Origin: Oceanobacillus timonensis
GTDB taxonomy: Bacteria; Bacillota; Bacilli; Bacillales; Amphibacillaceae
DNA: 64,000 bases
Reading direction: 5' to 3'
Assembly: GCF_900166635.1 (NCBI RefSeq)
Contig: NZ_LT800497.1
Coordinates: 2,590,344 to 2,654,343 of the forward strand
Shown here piece after piece: positions 1 to 8,579 of this stretch. Both the position numbers and the translations under genes were made by a program. The notes beneath the pieces were generated by a model. It ran no database searches, was not told the origin of the DNA, and saw only the letters and a list, made by a program, of their open reading frames with translations. Numbering within the stretch: position 1 is the stretch's first letter; every line of letters starts with the position of its first letter.

Positions 1-347
1 TTGCTTCCCATCAATCTTAAGATAGACGCTTCCGGGCCAATAAAGATAATTCCTTCTTCTTTGCACCGTTCTGCAAATGCCGGGCTTTCACTTAAAAAAC
101 CATAGCCGGGATGAACGGCATCAGCATGCGCCTTTTTCGCAATCGCTACCATTTTGTCTAATTGAAGATAGCTTTGCTGCACTTGGGAAGGACCAATATG
201 GTATGCCTCGTCAGCCTCTTGTTTAAATAATGCATTTTCATCAGCATCCGAATAAACAGCTACCGTCTGGATATTCAGCTGCTTGCAACTGCGTATAATT
301 CTTCTGGCTATCTCCCCGCGGTTGGCAATTAAAACCTTTTCTATCAT
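1..347 (-). CDS. Biotin carboxylase subunit of an acyl-CoA carboxylase, 3' part cut off by window edge
   Basis: The ATG at 347 follows the ribosome site AAAGGAG. The translation begins [20 protein letters not shown] and continues through [18 protein letters not shown] and FIGPEA, the N-terminal (pre-ATP-grasp) biotin carboxylase fold. About 115 residues are visible; the ATP-grasp core lies outside the window. Biotin carboxylases charge a biotin carrier with CO2 using ATP and bicarbonate. The acyl-CoA dehydrogenase ends only 16 bp upstream, so the two form one operon. In B. subtilis the similar pair yngJ/yngH belongs to a leucine/methylcrotonyl-CoA type cluster. A methylcrotonyl-, propionyl- or acetyl-CoA carboxylase are all possible, and this fragment cannot decide. 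A separate housekeeping accC lies at 36141-37514, so this is a second, probably catabolic, paralogue. Confidence 0.85.
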   Translation of the reverse strand, partial: MIEKVLIANRGEIARRIIRSCKQLNIQTVAVYSDADENALFKQEADEAYHIGPSQVQQSYLQLDKMVAIAKKAHADAVHPGYGFLSESPAFAERCKEEGIIFIGPEASILRLMGS

Positions 348-363
348 AGCCTTCTCTCCTTTT

Positions 364-1506
364 CTAGCATCCCAGCTGTCTGGCAATAACCAGCCGCTGA
401 ATCTCCGATGTCCCTTCACCAATTTCTAATAACTTCGCATCTCTCAGCAGCCTTTCCACTTCATATTCCCGCATGTATCCGTAACCGCCATGAATTTGAA
501 TCGCTTGATTTGCCGCACGAAATGCCATTTCCGTTGCATATAATTTAGCGTAAGCTGCTTCTTTGGAAAAATTTCTGCCTTGATCCTTTAACCAGGCTGC
601 TTTATAAACCATGTTACGTGCCAGTTCAATTTCCATCGCCATGTCCGCTAATTTAAATTGAATCGCCTGAAAACTGGAGATCGCTTTTCCGAATTGCTTC
701 CGCTCTTTGGCGTACTGCAAAGAACGGTCTAAGGCAGCCTGCGCAATACCGACAGCTAATGCCGCAATGGAAATTCTTCCGCCATCTAATGTTTTCAAAA
801 ATTGTTGATGCCCTTGATGTTCTGTACCTAAGAGGTTTTCTTTAGGGACACGAACATTATCTAAAACAATTTCTGCCGTATCTGATCCACGGACTCCCAT
901 TTTGTCATAATCACTGCGAATGGTCAGTCCTTCCGAATCTGTCGGCACAATAATGGCAGAAATCTTATTCTTATTATCTGCATCTTTTTTAGTAACTGCT
1001 GTTACAATAATAAATTCCGCAAAACTGGCATTGGTAATGAAACATTTTTCTCCCTGAATAACATATTCATCTCCATCTCGTTTTGCGGTTGTTTTCGTCC
1101 CCCCGGAATCGGACCCCGCATTAGGCTCTGTTAAACCAAAAGCACCCAAAGTGTTTCCTTCAGCAATTGGTTTTAAAAACGTTTGCTTCTGCTCTTCCGT
1201 TCCAAAATAATATATAGGACTCGCACCTAAAGACACTGCCGCTGCATAGCTTAGTCCAGTACTTCCGCAGCGCTTCCCGATTTCTTCAACAGCAACAGCA
1301 TATGAAATGGTATCACCGCCTGAGCCGCCGTAACTTTCAGGGAAAGGAATTCCTAATAAACCGAGCGCTCCCATGTCTTGAAAGATGTCTTTTGGAAAAG
1401 CTGCATTAACATCGATTTCTACTGCTCTTGGCCGGATTGTTTTTTCTGCAAAGTCCGAAACCATCCGCTGAATCATTTTTTGTTCTTTTGTTAAATCAAA
1501 ATCCAT
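364..1506 (-). CDS. Acyl-CoA dehydrogenase (FAD-dependent, short/medium-chain type)
   Basis: This is a 380-residue acyl-CoA dehydrogenase, the normal family length. It oxidises acyl-CoA to the trans-2-enoyl-CoA and passes electrons to ETF. Visible signatures are [14 protein letters not shown] (substrate and flavin contact), [11 protein letters not shown], the C-terminal helical region with [16 protein letters not shown], and [18 protein letters not shown]. Glu364 in GEGTSE is in the place of the catalytic base of short- and medium-chain enzymes; isovaleryl-CoA dehydrogenases usually lack it there. An in-frame start 13 codons upstream exists, but the ATG at 1506 has AAAAGGGGG seven bases before it and gives [11 protein letters not shown], the usual family N-terminus. 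It precedes the biotin carboxylase by 16 bp, suggesting branched-chain amino acid or fatty acid breakdown. The exact substrate is not determined. Confidence 0.93.
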   Translation of the reverse strand: MDFDLTKEQKMIQRMVSDFAEKTIRPRAVEIDVNAAFPKDIFQDMGALGLLGIPFPESYGGSGGDTISYAVAVEEIGKRCGSTGLSYAAAVSLGASPIYYFGTEEQKQTFLKPIAEGNTLGAFGLTEPNAGSDSGGTKTTAKRDGDEYVIQGEKCFITNASFAEFIIVTAVTKKDADNKNKISAIIVPTDSEGLTIRSDYDKMGVRGSDTAEIVLDNVRVPKENLLGTEHQGHQQFLKTLDGGRISIAALAVGIAQAALDRSLQYAKERKQFGKAISSFQAIQFKLADMAMEIELARNMVYKAAWLKDQGRNFSKEAAYAKLYATEMAFRAANQAIQIHGGYGYMREYEVERLLRDAKLLEIGEGTSEIQRLVIARQLGC

Positions 1507-1587
1507 TCTCGTGCCCCCTTTTGCAAATAATGAATGCGTTTCCATATTTATTTTATCAAAAGCTGAGGCTTAGGCAAAGGAAAAGAT

Positions 1588-1629
1588 AAAAAAATCTCCC
1601 TAACTATGCTTTTTGCATGTTAAGGAGAT
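1588..1629 (-). terminator. Rho-independent terminator after parC
   Basis: Read on the minus strand, a 15-bp stem (ATCTCCTTAACATGC with its near-complement) closes on a short A-rich loop and is followed by seven Ts. It lies just past the parC stop and closes the parEC operon before the acyl-CoA dehydrogenase. Confidence 0.85.
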
Positions 1630-1639
1630 AAACTTACCT

Positions 1640-4099
1640 TTATGATTCTTCTTCGTTAGCTTCAAATGGCTTTTCATAAACGGTTTCTTTATATACTTCG
1701 ATGACTTCTCCTGTTTGATCAGCATCAAACATAAATGATCCATTTCCATAACGGTCGGATGCAGAAAACTCTAGTGGATTTACTTTCTGTGTATCTCCAT
1801 TTTTGGTTTCATAGCAAATCATGTCCTGTTTATCTACCATAAAGAACCCTTGAATCCGGTGCGGTTTTTTCTTCAATTCCTTCAACATGGTTAATCCGCG
1901 CTTGGCCCGGCTGGATTTTTCAAAGGATTTTAACTTCATACGTTTGCTGGCCCCGCGCTGTGTGATGATAAATAAATCTTTAGGTGCTTCCGGGCCAAAA
2001 ACTTGTCCATTAACGACGAAGTCATCATCTTTTAGGGCAATAGATTTTACTCCGGCTGCTCTTTGCCCGACAATAGAAACTTCATTTTCTTCATACCATA
2101 GGCCAAAACCTTTATTGGTTGTGATAAACAGATCTTTCTGACCGTCTGTCCGGGTAACATGAACAAGTTCATCATCGTTTTTCAGATTTAAAGCAATTAA
2201 TGCTTTCCCGCGACGTTGTGCTTCATAAAGCTGGAATTCGCTTCGTTTGACCATGCCATTTTTGGTGAAGAACATTAAATACCCTTGTTCTTCCTTAAAA
2301 TCACGAACAGGAATAACCTTCAGCAAATGTTCTTCTTTTTCCAGCGGGACAATATGTGAAATATGCTGCCCCATATCCTTCCAGCGAATATCAGGCAACT
2401 CATGAACAGCACAAAGAATATATCTTCCTTTGGTTGTGAACAGCATGATATCGTCCGTCGTATTAACCTCCAGCAGGCTGATTGGATGGTCATCATCTTT
2501 CAGCGGTAAATGTTCATTATTGGAAGCCGCATAAGACCGGAGACTGGTCCGTTTCACATAACCGTCTCTCGTTACGGAAACCAAGACATCTTCACTTGCC
2601 ACGGTTACTTCGATATTGATTTTCAGCTCTTCCACTTTATCTTCAATATGTGTACGACGGTTATCAGCAAATTTTTTCTTGATTTGTCTCAAATCGTTTT
2701 TAATGGTTTGCAGCAGTTTCTTTTCACTATCCAAAATTCCTGACAGTTTTTCCATTTGTTCTCGCAACTCGCTAGCTTCTTCTTCCAGCTGGACAACATC
2801 CGTATTCGTTAACCGGTACAGCTGCAAGGTAACAATGGCTTCAGCTTGAGGCTCTGTAAAGTCGTATTTATCCATAATCTGACGTTTAGCGTCCGCTTTA
2901 TCCTTTGATGCACGGATGGTTGCAATCAACTCATCTAAAATGGAAATGGCTTTGATTAACCCTTCCACAATATGGGCTCTTTTCTTCGCCTTATTTAAAT
3001 CAAACCGCGTCTGGTTGGTTACAACTTCGCGCTGGTGGCTGATATACGCATCAAGAAGCTGCGGCAGCGATAAAAGCGTCGGTGTTTTATCTTTAATAGC
3101 CACCATATTGAAATGGTACGTAATCTGCAGGTCTGTGTTTTTATATAAGAAATTTAAGATGCCTTCACTGTTCGCGTCTTTCTTCAGTTCAACAACAATA
3201 CGGAGCCCTGTCCGGTCTGTCTCATCGCGCACTTCTGCAATGCCCTCCACCTTCCTGTCAATGCGGAGTTCATCCATCTTCTTCACCATGGTGGCTTTAT
3301 TTACTTCAAAAGGTACTTCTGTCACAACAATTTGTTCCCGGTTACCTTTTAACGTTTCAATCGCTGCTTTTCCGCGGACGACAACTTTTCCTTTGCCTGT
3401 CTCATATGCCTTCTTAATACCTTCGACCCCTTGGATAATGCCACCAGTCGGGAAGTCAGGTCCTTTCAACACATGCATTAAATCATCGACACTCGATGTC
3501 GGTTTATCCATCCGCATGATGACTGCATCGATGACTTCCGCCAGATTATGAGGAGGAATATCCGTTGCATATCCTGCAGAAATACCTGTAGAGCCATTCA
3601 CTAAGAGATTCGGAAATTTCGCCGGCAAAACAACAGGTTCATCGGTTGTTTCATCGAAGTTAGGAATGTATTCAACGGTCTCTTTGTCAATATCCCGAAG
3701 AAGTTCTGATGCAATCGGGGATAGCCTCGCCTCTGTATAACGCATAGCTGCAGGAGGATCACCGTCGATACTGCCATTATTTCCGTGCATCTCAATCAGT
3801 CTATTACGCACTTTCCAATTCTGGCTTAAACGGACCATTGCCTCGTATACAGAAGAATCTCCATGCGGATGGTAGTTACCAATAACGGTTCCAACTGTTT
3901 TCGCCGCTTTTCTAAAATTCTTATCATGGGTATTTCGCTCTGTATGCATAGCATAAAGAATACGCCGTTGTACTGGTTTCATACCATCTCTGGCATCCGG
4001 CAGTGCCCGGTCCTGAATAATATATTTACTATATCTCCCAAAACGGTCCCCTATAACTTCTTCTAAAGGAAGATCTAAATATTTCTCTGTTTGATCCAA
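1640..4099 (-). CDS. parC: DNA topoisomerase IV subunit A (ParC/GrlA)
   Basis: This 819-residue type IIA topoisomerase subunit cuts and rejoins DNA to unlink daughter chromosomes, working as a heterotetramer with ParE. The catalytic tyrosine is Tyr121 in AAMRYTEARLS. The quinolone-resistance region reads HPHGDSSVYEA with Ser82 and Glu86, the wild-type residues at the positions usually mutated to resistance. A winged-helix and tower region (about 30-490) precedes a C-terminal beta-pinwheel with repeats such as GYVKRTSLRSY, GMVKRSEFQLY and GASKRMKLKSF. ParC rather than GyrA is favoured by the parE gene 25 bp upstream and by the lack of a clear GyrA-box QRRGGKG. It is co-transcribed with parE from a LexA-box promoter at 6117-6145. 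Confidence 0.96.
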   Translation of the reverse strand: MDQTEKYLDLPLEEVIGDRFGRYSKYIIQDRALPDARDGMKPVQRRILYAMHTERNTHDKNFRKAAKTVGTVIGNYHPHGDSSVYEAMVRLSQNWKVRNRLIEMHGNNGSIDGDPPAAMRYTEARLSPIASELLRDIDKETVEYIPNFDETTDEPVVLPAKFPNLLVNGSTGISAGYATDIPPHNLAEVIDAVIMRMDKPTSSVDDLMHVLKGPDFPTGGIIQGVEGIKKAYETGKGKVVVRGKAAIETLKGNREQIVVTEVPFEVNKATMVKKMDELRIDRKVEGIAEVRDETDRTGLRIVVELKKDANSEGILNFLYKNTDLQITYHFNMVAIKDKTPTLLSLPQLLDAYISHQREVVTNQTRFDLNKAKKRAHIVEGLIKAISILDELIATIRASKDKADAKRQIMDKYDFTEPQAEAIVTLQLYRLTNTDVVQLEEEASELREQMEKLSGILDSEKKLLQTIKNDLRQIKKKFADNRRTHIEDKVEELKINIEVTVASEDVLVSVTRDGYVKRTSLRSYAASNNEHLPLKDDDHPISLLEVNTTDDIMLFTTKGRYILCAVHELPDIRWKDMGQHISHIVPLEKEEHLLKVIPVRDFKEEQGYLMFFTKNGMVKRSEFQLYEAQRRGKALIALNLKNDDELVHVTRTDGQKDLFITTNKGFGLWYEENEVSIVGQRAAGVKSIALKDDDFVVNGQVFGPEAPKDLFIITQRGASKRMKLKSFEKSSRAKRGLTMLKELKKKPHRIQGFFMVDKQDMICYETKNGDTQKVNPLEFSASDRYGNGSFMFDADQTGEVIEVYKETVYEKPFEANEEES

Positions 4100-4124
4100 G
4101 TGGAATCACTCCTTACAATCCGAA

Positions 4125-6080
4125 CTAATCTTCTTTATGAATATTTTCATTTTCCAAAATGGTTCCATCCTCTTGCAAACCAAATTTAACATGCCCTTCA
4201 ATCCATTTACGACGGGGTTCCACTTTATCTCCCATTAACGTCGTTACTCTGCGTTCCGCCCGGGCAATATCATCAATGGAGACACGGATAAGCGTACGGG
4301 ATTCAGGGTTCATGGTTGTCTCCCACAATTGGTCCGCATTCATTTCACCAAGTCCTTTATAGCGCTGGATATCATAACCATTCTTTAGTTCTTTTACTGC
4401 TTTTTGGAGCGCTTCTTCATCCCAGGCATAACGTGTTTTTTCCTGTTTTCCTTTTCCTTTCGTAATTTTAAACAGCGGCGGAAGTGCAATAAATACTTTT
4501 CCTGCTTCCACCAAAGGCCGCATATAACGATAGAAAAAAGTTAACAACAATACCTGGATATGTGCCCCGTCCGTATCTGCATCTGTCATAATGATAATTT
4601 TATCATATTGGACATCTTCCATATTAAAATCTCCGCCGACGCCCGCGCCTATCGTGTGAATAACCGTTGAAATTTCTTCATTTTTAAAAACATCTTCCAG
4701 TTTTGCTTTTTCCGTGTTAATGACCTTTCCTCTAAGCGGAAGTACAGCCTGGAATTTACGGTCACGGCCCTGCTTTGCAGAACCGCCTGCAGAGTCTCCC
4801 TCAACAAGGTATAACTCATTTTTCTTTGGGTTTTTGGATTGTGCCGGCGTTAGTTTCCCGCTCAACAACGAATCCTTTCTTTTTCGTTTCTTCCCGGTAC
4901 GGGCTTCTTCCCGCGCTTTTCTAGCAGCTTCCCGCGCTTCTTTGGCACGGATAGATTTTTTGATCAGCAAGGAAGAAGTCTCTGCATTTTCTTCTAAAAA
5001 GTATGTCAGGTTTTCAGAAACAACCGCATCAACAGCGGAACGGGCCTCTGTTGTTCCTAATTTGCCTTTTGTCTGCCCTTCAAATTGCAGCTTATTCTCC
5101 GGCACCCGGACAGATACCACGGCAGTCATCCCTTCCCGGATATCCGTTCCTTCCAAGTTCTTATCTTTCTCTTTTAAAAGCCCGGCTCTTCTAGCATAAT
5201 CATTTACCGTACGAGTAATGGCTGTTCTTGCCCCGAATTCATGCGTCCCGCCATCCCTGGTTCGTACATGGTTAACAAAAGAAAGCATATTTTCAGCAAA
5301 TCCATCATTGAATTGAAAAGCAAAGTCAACTTCCATTTCGGATTGTTCCCCTTCAAAGGAGACAACCGGATGGAGCACGTCCTTTTCTTCATTCAGCCAT
5401 TTTACAAAAGACTCCAGCCCATCAGGATATTGGTAAACCTGATGTTCTCCGTCATGCTCATCCTGCAGTTCAATTTTCAAACCTTTAAGAAGGAAGGCAG
5501 ATTCTCTTAAACGTTCGGAAATGGTTTCAAAATTAAATGCGGTTATCGAGAAGATAGTCGGATCCGGCTTAAAGTGGATACAAGAACCTTTTTTTCTCGA
5601 AGGCCCTTTATCTTCTAATGTGGTTGCAGGATGCCCGCCATTTTCAAAACGCTGTTCATACTTATGCCCGTCACGATAGGTGGTGACTACCAGCCATTCA
5701 GATAAAGCATTGACGACAGAGGCTCCTACTCCGTGCAATCCGCCACTTGTTTTATAACTTCCTTGACCAAATTTTCCGCCTGCATGCAACACCGTAAAAA
5801 TAACTTCAATGGTCGGTTTTCCCGTCGCATGCATTCCAATCGGCATTCCTCTGCCGCTGTCCTCCACAGAAATACTGTCATCTTTATGTATGGTTACCGT
5901 AATTTGATTGCCGTGACCAGCTAGTGCCTCGTCTACAGCATTATCTACAATTTCATAAACAAGATGATGTAATCCGCGAATATCTGTACTTCCGATATAC
6001 ATTCCCGGTCGTTTTCGTACTGCATCCAGCCCTTCCAGCACTTGGATGGAACTGTCAGAGTATTGATATTCATTCTCCAC
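4125..6080 (-). CDS. parE: DNA topoisomerase IV subunit B (ParE/GrlB)
   Basis: This 651-residue ATPase subunit of topoisomerase IV has a GHKL ATP-binding domain at the N-terminus (EIVDNAVDEALAG, DSGRGMPIG, GGLHGVGASVVNALS), then a transducer domain, then the Toprim domain (YLVEGDSAGGSAKQGRD with the catalytic Glu, and MTDADTDGAHI with the metal-binding Asp pair) and the C-terminal IQRYKGLGEMNADQLWETT. The start is GTG at 6080, ten bases after AAAGGAG; the upstream ATG is in another frame and stops at once. Short length and pairing with parC distinguish it from gyrB. The LexA box in its promoter predicts DNA-damage induction of the operon. Confidence 0.96.
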   Translation of the reverse strand: MENEYQYSDSSIQVLEGLDAVRKRPGMYIGSTDIRGLHHLVYEIVDNAVDEALAGHGNQITVTIHKDDSISVEDSGRGMPIGMHATGKPTIEVIFTVLHAGGKFGQGSYKTSGGLHGVGASVVNALSEWLVVTTYRDGHKYEQRFENGGHPATTLEDKGPSRKKGSCIHFKPDPTIFSITAFNFETISERLRESAFLLKGLKIELQDEHDGEHQVYQYPDGLESFVKWLNEEKDVLHPVVSFEGEQSEMEVDFAFQFNDGFAENMLSFVNHVRTRDGGTHEFGARTAITRTVNDYARRAGLLKEKDKNLEGTDIREGMTAVVSVRVPENKLQFEGQTKGKLGTTEARSAVDAVVSENLTYFLEENAETSSLLIKKSIRAKEAREAARKAREEARTGKKRKRKDSLLSGKLTPAQSKNPKKNELYLVEGDSAGGSAKQGRDRKFQAVLPLRGKVINTEKAKLEDVFKNEEISTVIHTIGAGVGGDFNMEDVQYDKIIIMTDADTDGAHIQVLLLTFFYRYMRPLVEAGKVFIALPPLFKITKGKGKQEKTRYAWDEEALQKAVKELKNGYDIQRYKGLGEMNADQLWETTMNPESRTLIRVSIDDIARAERRVTTLMGDKVEPRRKWIEGHVKFGLQEDGTILENENIHKED

Positions 6081-6116
6081 GAATCATCTTCTCCTTTCAA
6101 ACTTCCTCATATACAC

Positions 6117-6145
6117 ATCATAGAACATTCGTTCTTCATTCGCAA
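6117..6145 (-). promoter_or_regulatory. Predicted sigma-A promoter of parEC
   Basis: On the minus strand TTGCGA (6140-6145) and TATGAT (6117-6122) are separated by exactly 17 bp, upstream of the parE ribosome site. The LexA box occupies most of the spacer, directly beside the -10. Confidence 0.65.
6123..6134. promoter_or_regulatory. LexA (DinR) box in the parE promoter
   Basis: GAACATTCGTTC matches the Gram-positive LexA operator GAAC-N4-GTTC exactly. It sits between -35 and -10, where bound LexA would block RNA polymerase. From memory, parEC has been listed in the B. subtilis LexA regulon, which supports function. Confidence 0.75.
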
Positions 6146-6520
6146 ATAGAAAAAGAATCAAACCTATTATTTAGGGTTCAACACCAAAATCTGCAGTGTT
6201 TTTCCGTAGCGGTTGCTACCATCAAAATAATACTCATTGATCACCCATAGATTTTGGTAAAGCGCCTTATTTAGCTCAATAAAAGTATTTTTTTCGCCGA
6301 TACGTCAGCAAATACCTTGTTTATACACTATAGAGCAGAATTTGTTTTTTCGTCTAGTCTAAACATGCTTTCTTGCCGATAAATCTTTATAGAGAGACTT
6401 CATCCAATCAGGATAAACGCATTCTATCCATATTTACATCATTAATATCTTATTGGAAAAATCGCAGAAAAGCAAGATAATCATTTATTTAAGATGTTTG
6501 CACACGGATGCACATTTAAA
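6146..6520. other. Intergenic region without a gene; holds a repeat fragment
   Basis: No plausible reading frame is seen on either strand. The only recognisable item is GTTTTTCCGTAGCGGT at 6198-6213, identical to a core segment of the dispersed repeat family described at 60928-61105; it is a short decayed copy. The rest is AT-rich. Confidence 0.6.
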
Positions 6521-6569
6521 ATGAGAAAAGCCGAATCCGGTTTATCATTCCGGATTCAGCTTTTCTCAT
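6521..6569 (-). terminator. Hairpin terminator after yneT
   Basis: A 20-bp stem with one mismatch, built on GAGAAAAGC and AATCCGG with a 9-base loop, lies 25 bp beyond the yneT stop. The trailing T-run is weak (ATTTTAAAT), but the stem is long. It could stop transcription in either direction. Confidence 0.7.
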
Positions 6570-6594
6570 CGCGTATAAAATAAATGATAACACA

Positions 6595-7011
6595 TTAATT
6601 CAATAACACGGCGTGTATCACTTTTATACAAAGATCCATCACTACTTCAAAATCATGTTCCTTTAAATAATCATAAGCTTCTTCATTCACAATCCCCTGC
6701 TGCGCCCAGAACATTTTACAGTCTGTTTGTACTGCATCCTTTGCAACTTCCATCAGCTGATCCGGCCGGCGGAAAACATTAATAATATCTATCGGTTCAT
6801 TAACTTCTGTTAATGAAGGATACGCTTTTTCTCCAAGCACCTCATCAATCGTCGGGTTAACTGGAACGATTTTATATCCTTCCTCCTGCATTCTTTTGGC
6901 AATTTGATGCGATGTTCTTTCCGGATTAGCAGATAAACCGACAACTGCGATGGTCTTGGCATTCTCCAGGATTTCTTTTAATCTTTCTTGACTTGGATTC
7001 TCAACGGACAT
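6595..7011 (-). CDS. yneT: CoA-binding (Rossmann-fold) protein, YneT family
   Basis: This 138-residue protein is a single CoA-binding domain. The nucleotide-binding glycine region is KTIAVVGLSANPERTSHQIA, followed by GYKIVPVNPTIDEVLGEKAYPSL and FRRPDQLMEVAKDAV, all typical of the YccU/YneT group. Function is not established beyond likely CoA or acyl-CoA binding in the cytosol. The start used is the ATG at 7011 behind AAAGGAGG; an in-frame ATG 13 codons upstream has no good ribosome site. In B. subtilis yneT lies between plsY and parE; here a two-gene ABC importer is inserted between it and plsY. The importer ends 44 bp upstream, so read-through is possible. Confidence 0.85.
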   Translation of the reverse strand: MSVENPSQERLKEILENAKTIAVVGLSANPERTSHQIAKRMQEEGYKIVPVNPTIDEVLGEKAYPSLTEVNEPIDIINVFRRPDQLMEVAKDAVQTDCKMFWAQQGIVNEEAYDYLKEHDFEVVMDLCIKVIHAVLLN

Positions 7012-7055
7012 GATATTTCCTCCTTTAACGTGCATATTTGGAACTTTCATTCTAA

Positions 7056-8579
7056 TTATTCCACAAAGCCTTTTTCTGTCAAATAATCTCTGGCAACATC
7101 TTCTGCAGATGCATCCTCATAATCCACTTGGTAATTCATCTCCTGCATTTCCTCATCTGTAATTTGCCCGCTCAGCTGATTCAGTATGTCCTCCAGTTCT
7201 GGATACTGTTCTAACGTATCTTCACGCATTAACGGAGCACCCTGATATGGCGGGAACAAGTTTTCAGAGTCTCCCAAGGATACCAGCCCTAATTCTACCA
7301 TATAGCTGTCTGTTCCATAAGCATCAATCACATCTACCTCTCCACTGGAAATGGCTTCCTGACGCAGACCTGGATCCATCGTATTTACCTCATTAAAATC
7401 CAGATTATAAAGATCCTTCATCCCGACATAACCATCATAGCGGTCATTAAACTCTAATGTGAAACCGGCTGTCACCTGATCTTCAATTGTCTTCAAGTCA
7501 GAGATATCACGCAGATTATTTTCTTCTGCAAATTCTTCTGTCACTGCTACCGTATACGTATTATTAAACAACATTGGCTCTAAAAGTTCCAAATTATATG
7601 CTTCTTTGATGCCATCCCTTGCTTGTGCATATACTTCTTCTGCTTCATTGGATTCCGCCTGTTCATCAAGCATCGAAACAATAACGGTTCCTGTAAATTC
7701 CGGGTAAATATCAATGCTGCCTTGCTGCAGTGCGTTAAATACCATATCTGTTTTTCCGAGGTTCGGTTCTAAATCAACGGTAATATCGCTTTCCTCTTCG
7801 ATTAATATTTTATACAGATTCATGATGATTTCCGGCTCTGCTCCTAATTTCCCGGCTATCACAATATCCCCTTTTTGATTGCTCGGAATCATAAACGGAA
7901 TAGTTGCAACTAAAACAACAACAATCAACATTGCTGTAAAAGCTTTGATTCCGTAATTTTTAGACAGCTTCTCAAATAAGCGCAGAATAAAATCAAGTAT
8001 AATAGCTAATAAAGCAGCTGGAATGGCCCCCAATAATACAAGCGGAATATCTCCTCCACGGTCTAACCCAAGTAAAATAATATCTCCAAGACCGCCGGCA
8101 CCAATTAAAGCCGCGATGGTTGTTGTCCCCACGATAAGAACCATGGAGGTACGGATACCTGCCATAATAACAGGCATTGCAATTGGTAGATCCACCTTCA
8201 TTAATTGCTTTCTTGTATTCATCCCCATGCCTCTGGCAGCTTCCTGTAAAGCCGGGTCTACTTCGGCTATTCCGGTGTATGTATTTCGGAGAATGGGCAG
8301 CAGTCCATAAAGAATAAGTGCAACGACCGCCGGCTGGATACCAATTCCCAAAAACGGTATTAAAAAAGCAAGCACAGCAAGACTTGGTATGGTCTGTAAA
8401 ACAGCTGAAGTACCAATGATAGGTTCCGCAACGCGCGGATATCTTGTCAGCATAATGCCTATCGGTACAGCAATTAAAATAGCAATACCAAGGGAAATTA
8501 AAGAAATTTGCAAATGCTCCCAAATAGCCTGAAAGAGCATATCCTGCCTGTTCTGGAACACGTCAATCAATGCGTTCAT
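7056..8579 (-). CDS. ABC importer permease fused to its substrate-binding domain (OpuF/EgtU-like)
   Basis: This 507-residue protein has two parts. Residues about 1-225 form a BPD-type permease with several membrane helices and the EAA loop (EAARGMGMNTRKQLMKVDLP). After a further helix, residues about 245-507 form an extracellular OpuAC-type binding domain (GDIVIAGKLGAEPEIIMNLY, GSIDIYPEFTGT, DVIDAYGTDSYMVELGL). Such fusions occur in the osmoprotectant transporter OpuF and in the ergothioneine importer EgtUV. The binding domain has no tryptophan, so a Trp cage is ruled out; aromatic Tyr and Phe are present. Substrate is therefore open: glycine betaine, carnitine, choline or ergothioneine. Its start overlaps the ATPase stop by 4 bp (ATGA), so the two are translationally coupled. 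Confidence 0.9.
   Translation of the reverse strand: MNALIDVFQNRQDMLFQAIWEHLQISLISLGIAILIAVPIGIMLTRYPRVAEPIIGTSAVLQTIPSLAVLAFLIPFLGIGIQPAVVALILYGLLPILRNTYTGIAEVDPALQEAARGMGMNTRKQLMKVDLPIAMPVIMAGIRTSMVLIVGTTTIAALIGAGGLGDIILLGLDRGGDIPLVLLGAIPAALLAIILDFILRLFEKLSKNYGIKAFTAMLIVVVLVATIPFMIPSNQKGDIVIAGKLGAEPEIIMNLYKILIEEESDITVDLEPNLGKTDMVFNALQQGSIDIYPEFTGTVIVSMLDEQAESNEAEEVYAQARDGIKEAYNLELLEPMLFNNTYTVAVTEEFAEENNLRDISDLKTIEDQVTAGFTLEFNDRYDGYVGMKDLYNLDFNEVNTMDPGLRQEAISSGEVDVIDAYGTDSYMVELGLVSLGDSENLFPPYQGAPLMREDTLEQYPELEDILNQLSGQITDEEMQEMNYQVDYEDASAEDVARDYLTEKGFVE

Noticed and set aside
2916..3551. 211-codon plus-strand open frame inside parC
   Set aside because: It is antisense to a clearly coding ParC core region, has no ribosome site and its composition is that of a shadow frame.
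4714..5199. 161-codon plus-strand frame inside parE
   Set aside because: Antisense shadow of the ParE Toprim and transducer regions; no start signal.
7993..8523. 176-codon minus-strand frame with many Cys and Tyr inside the importer permease
   Set aside because: Shifted-frame shadow of the permease coding sequence.
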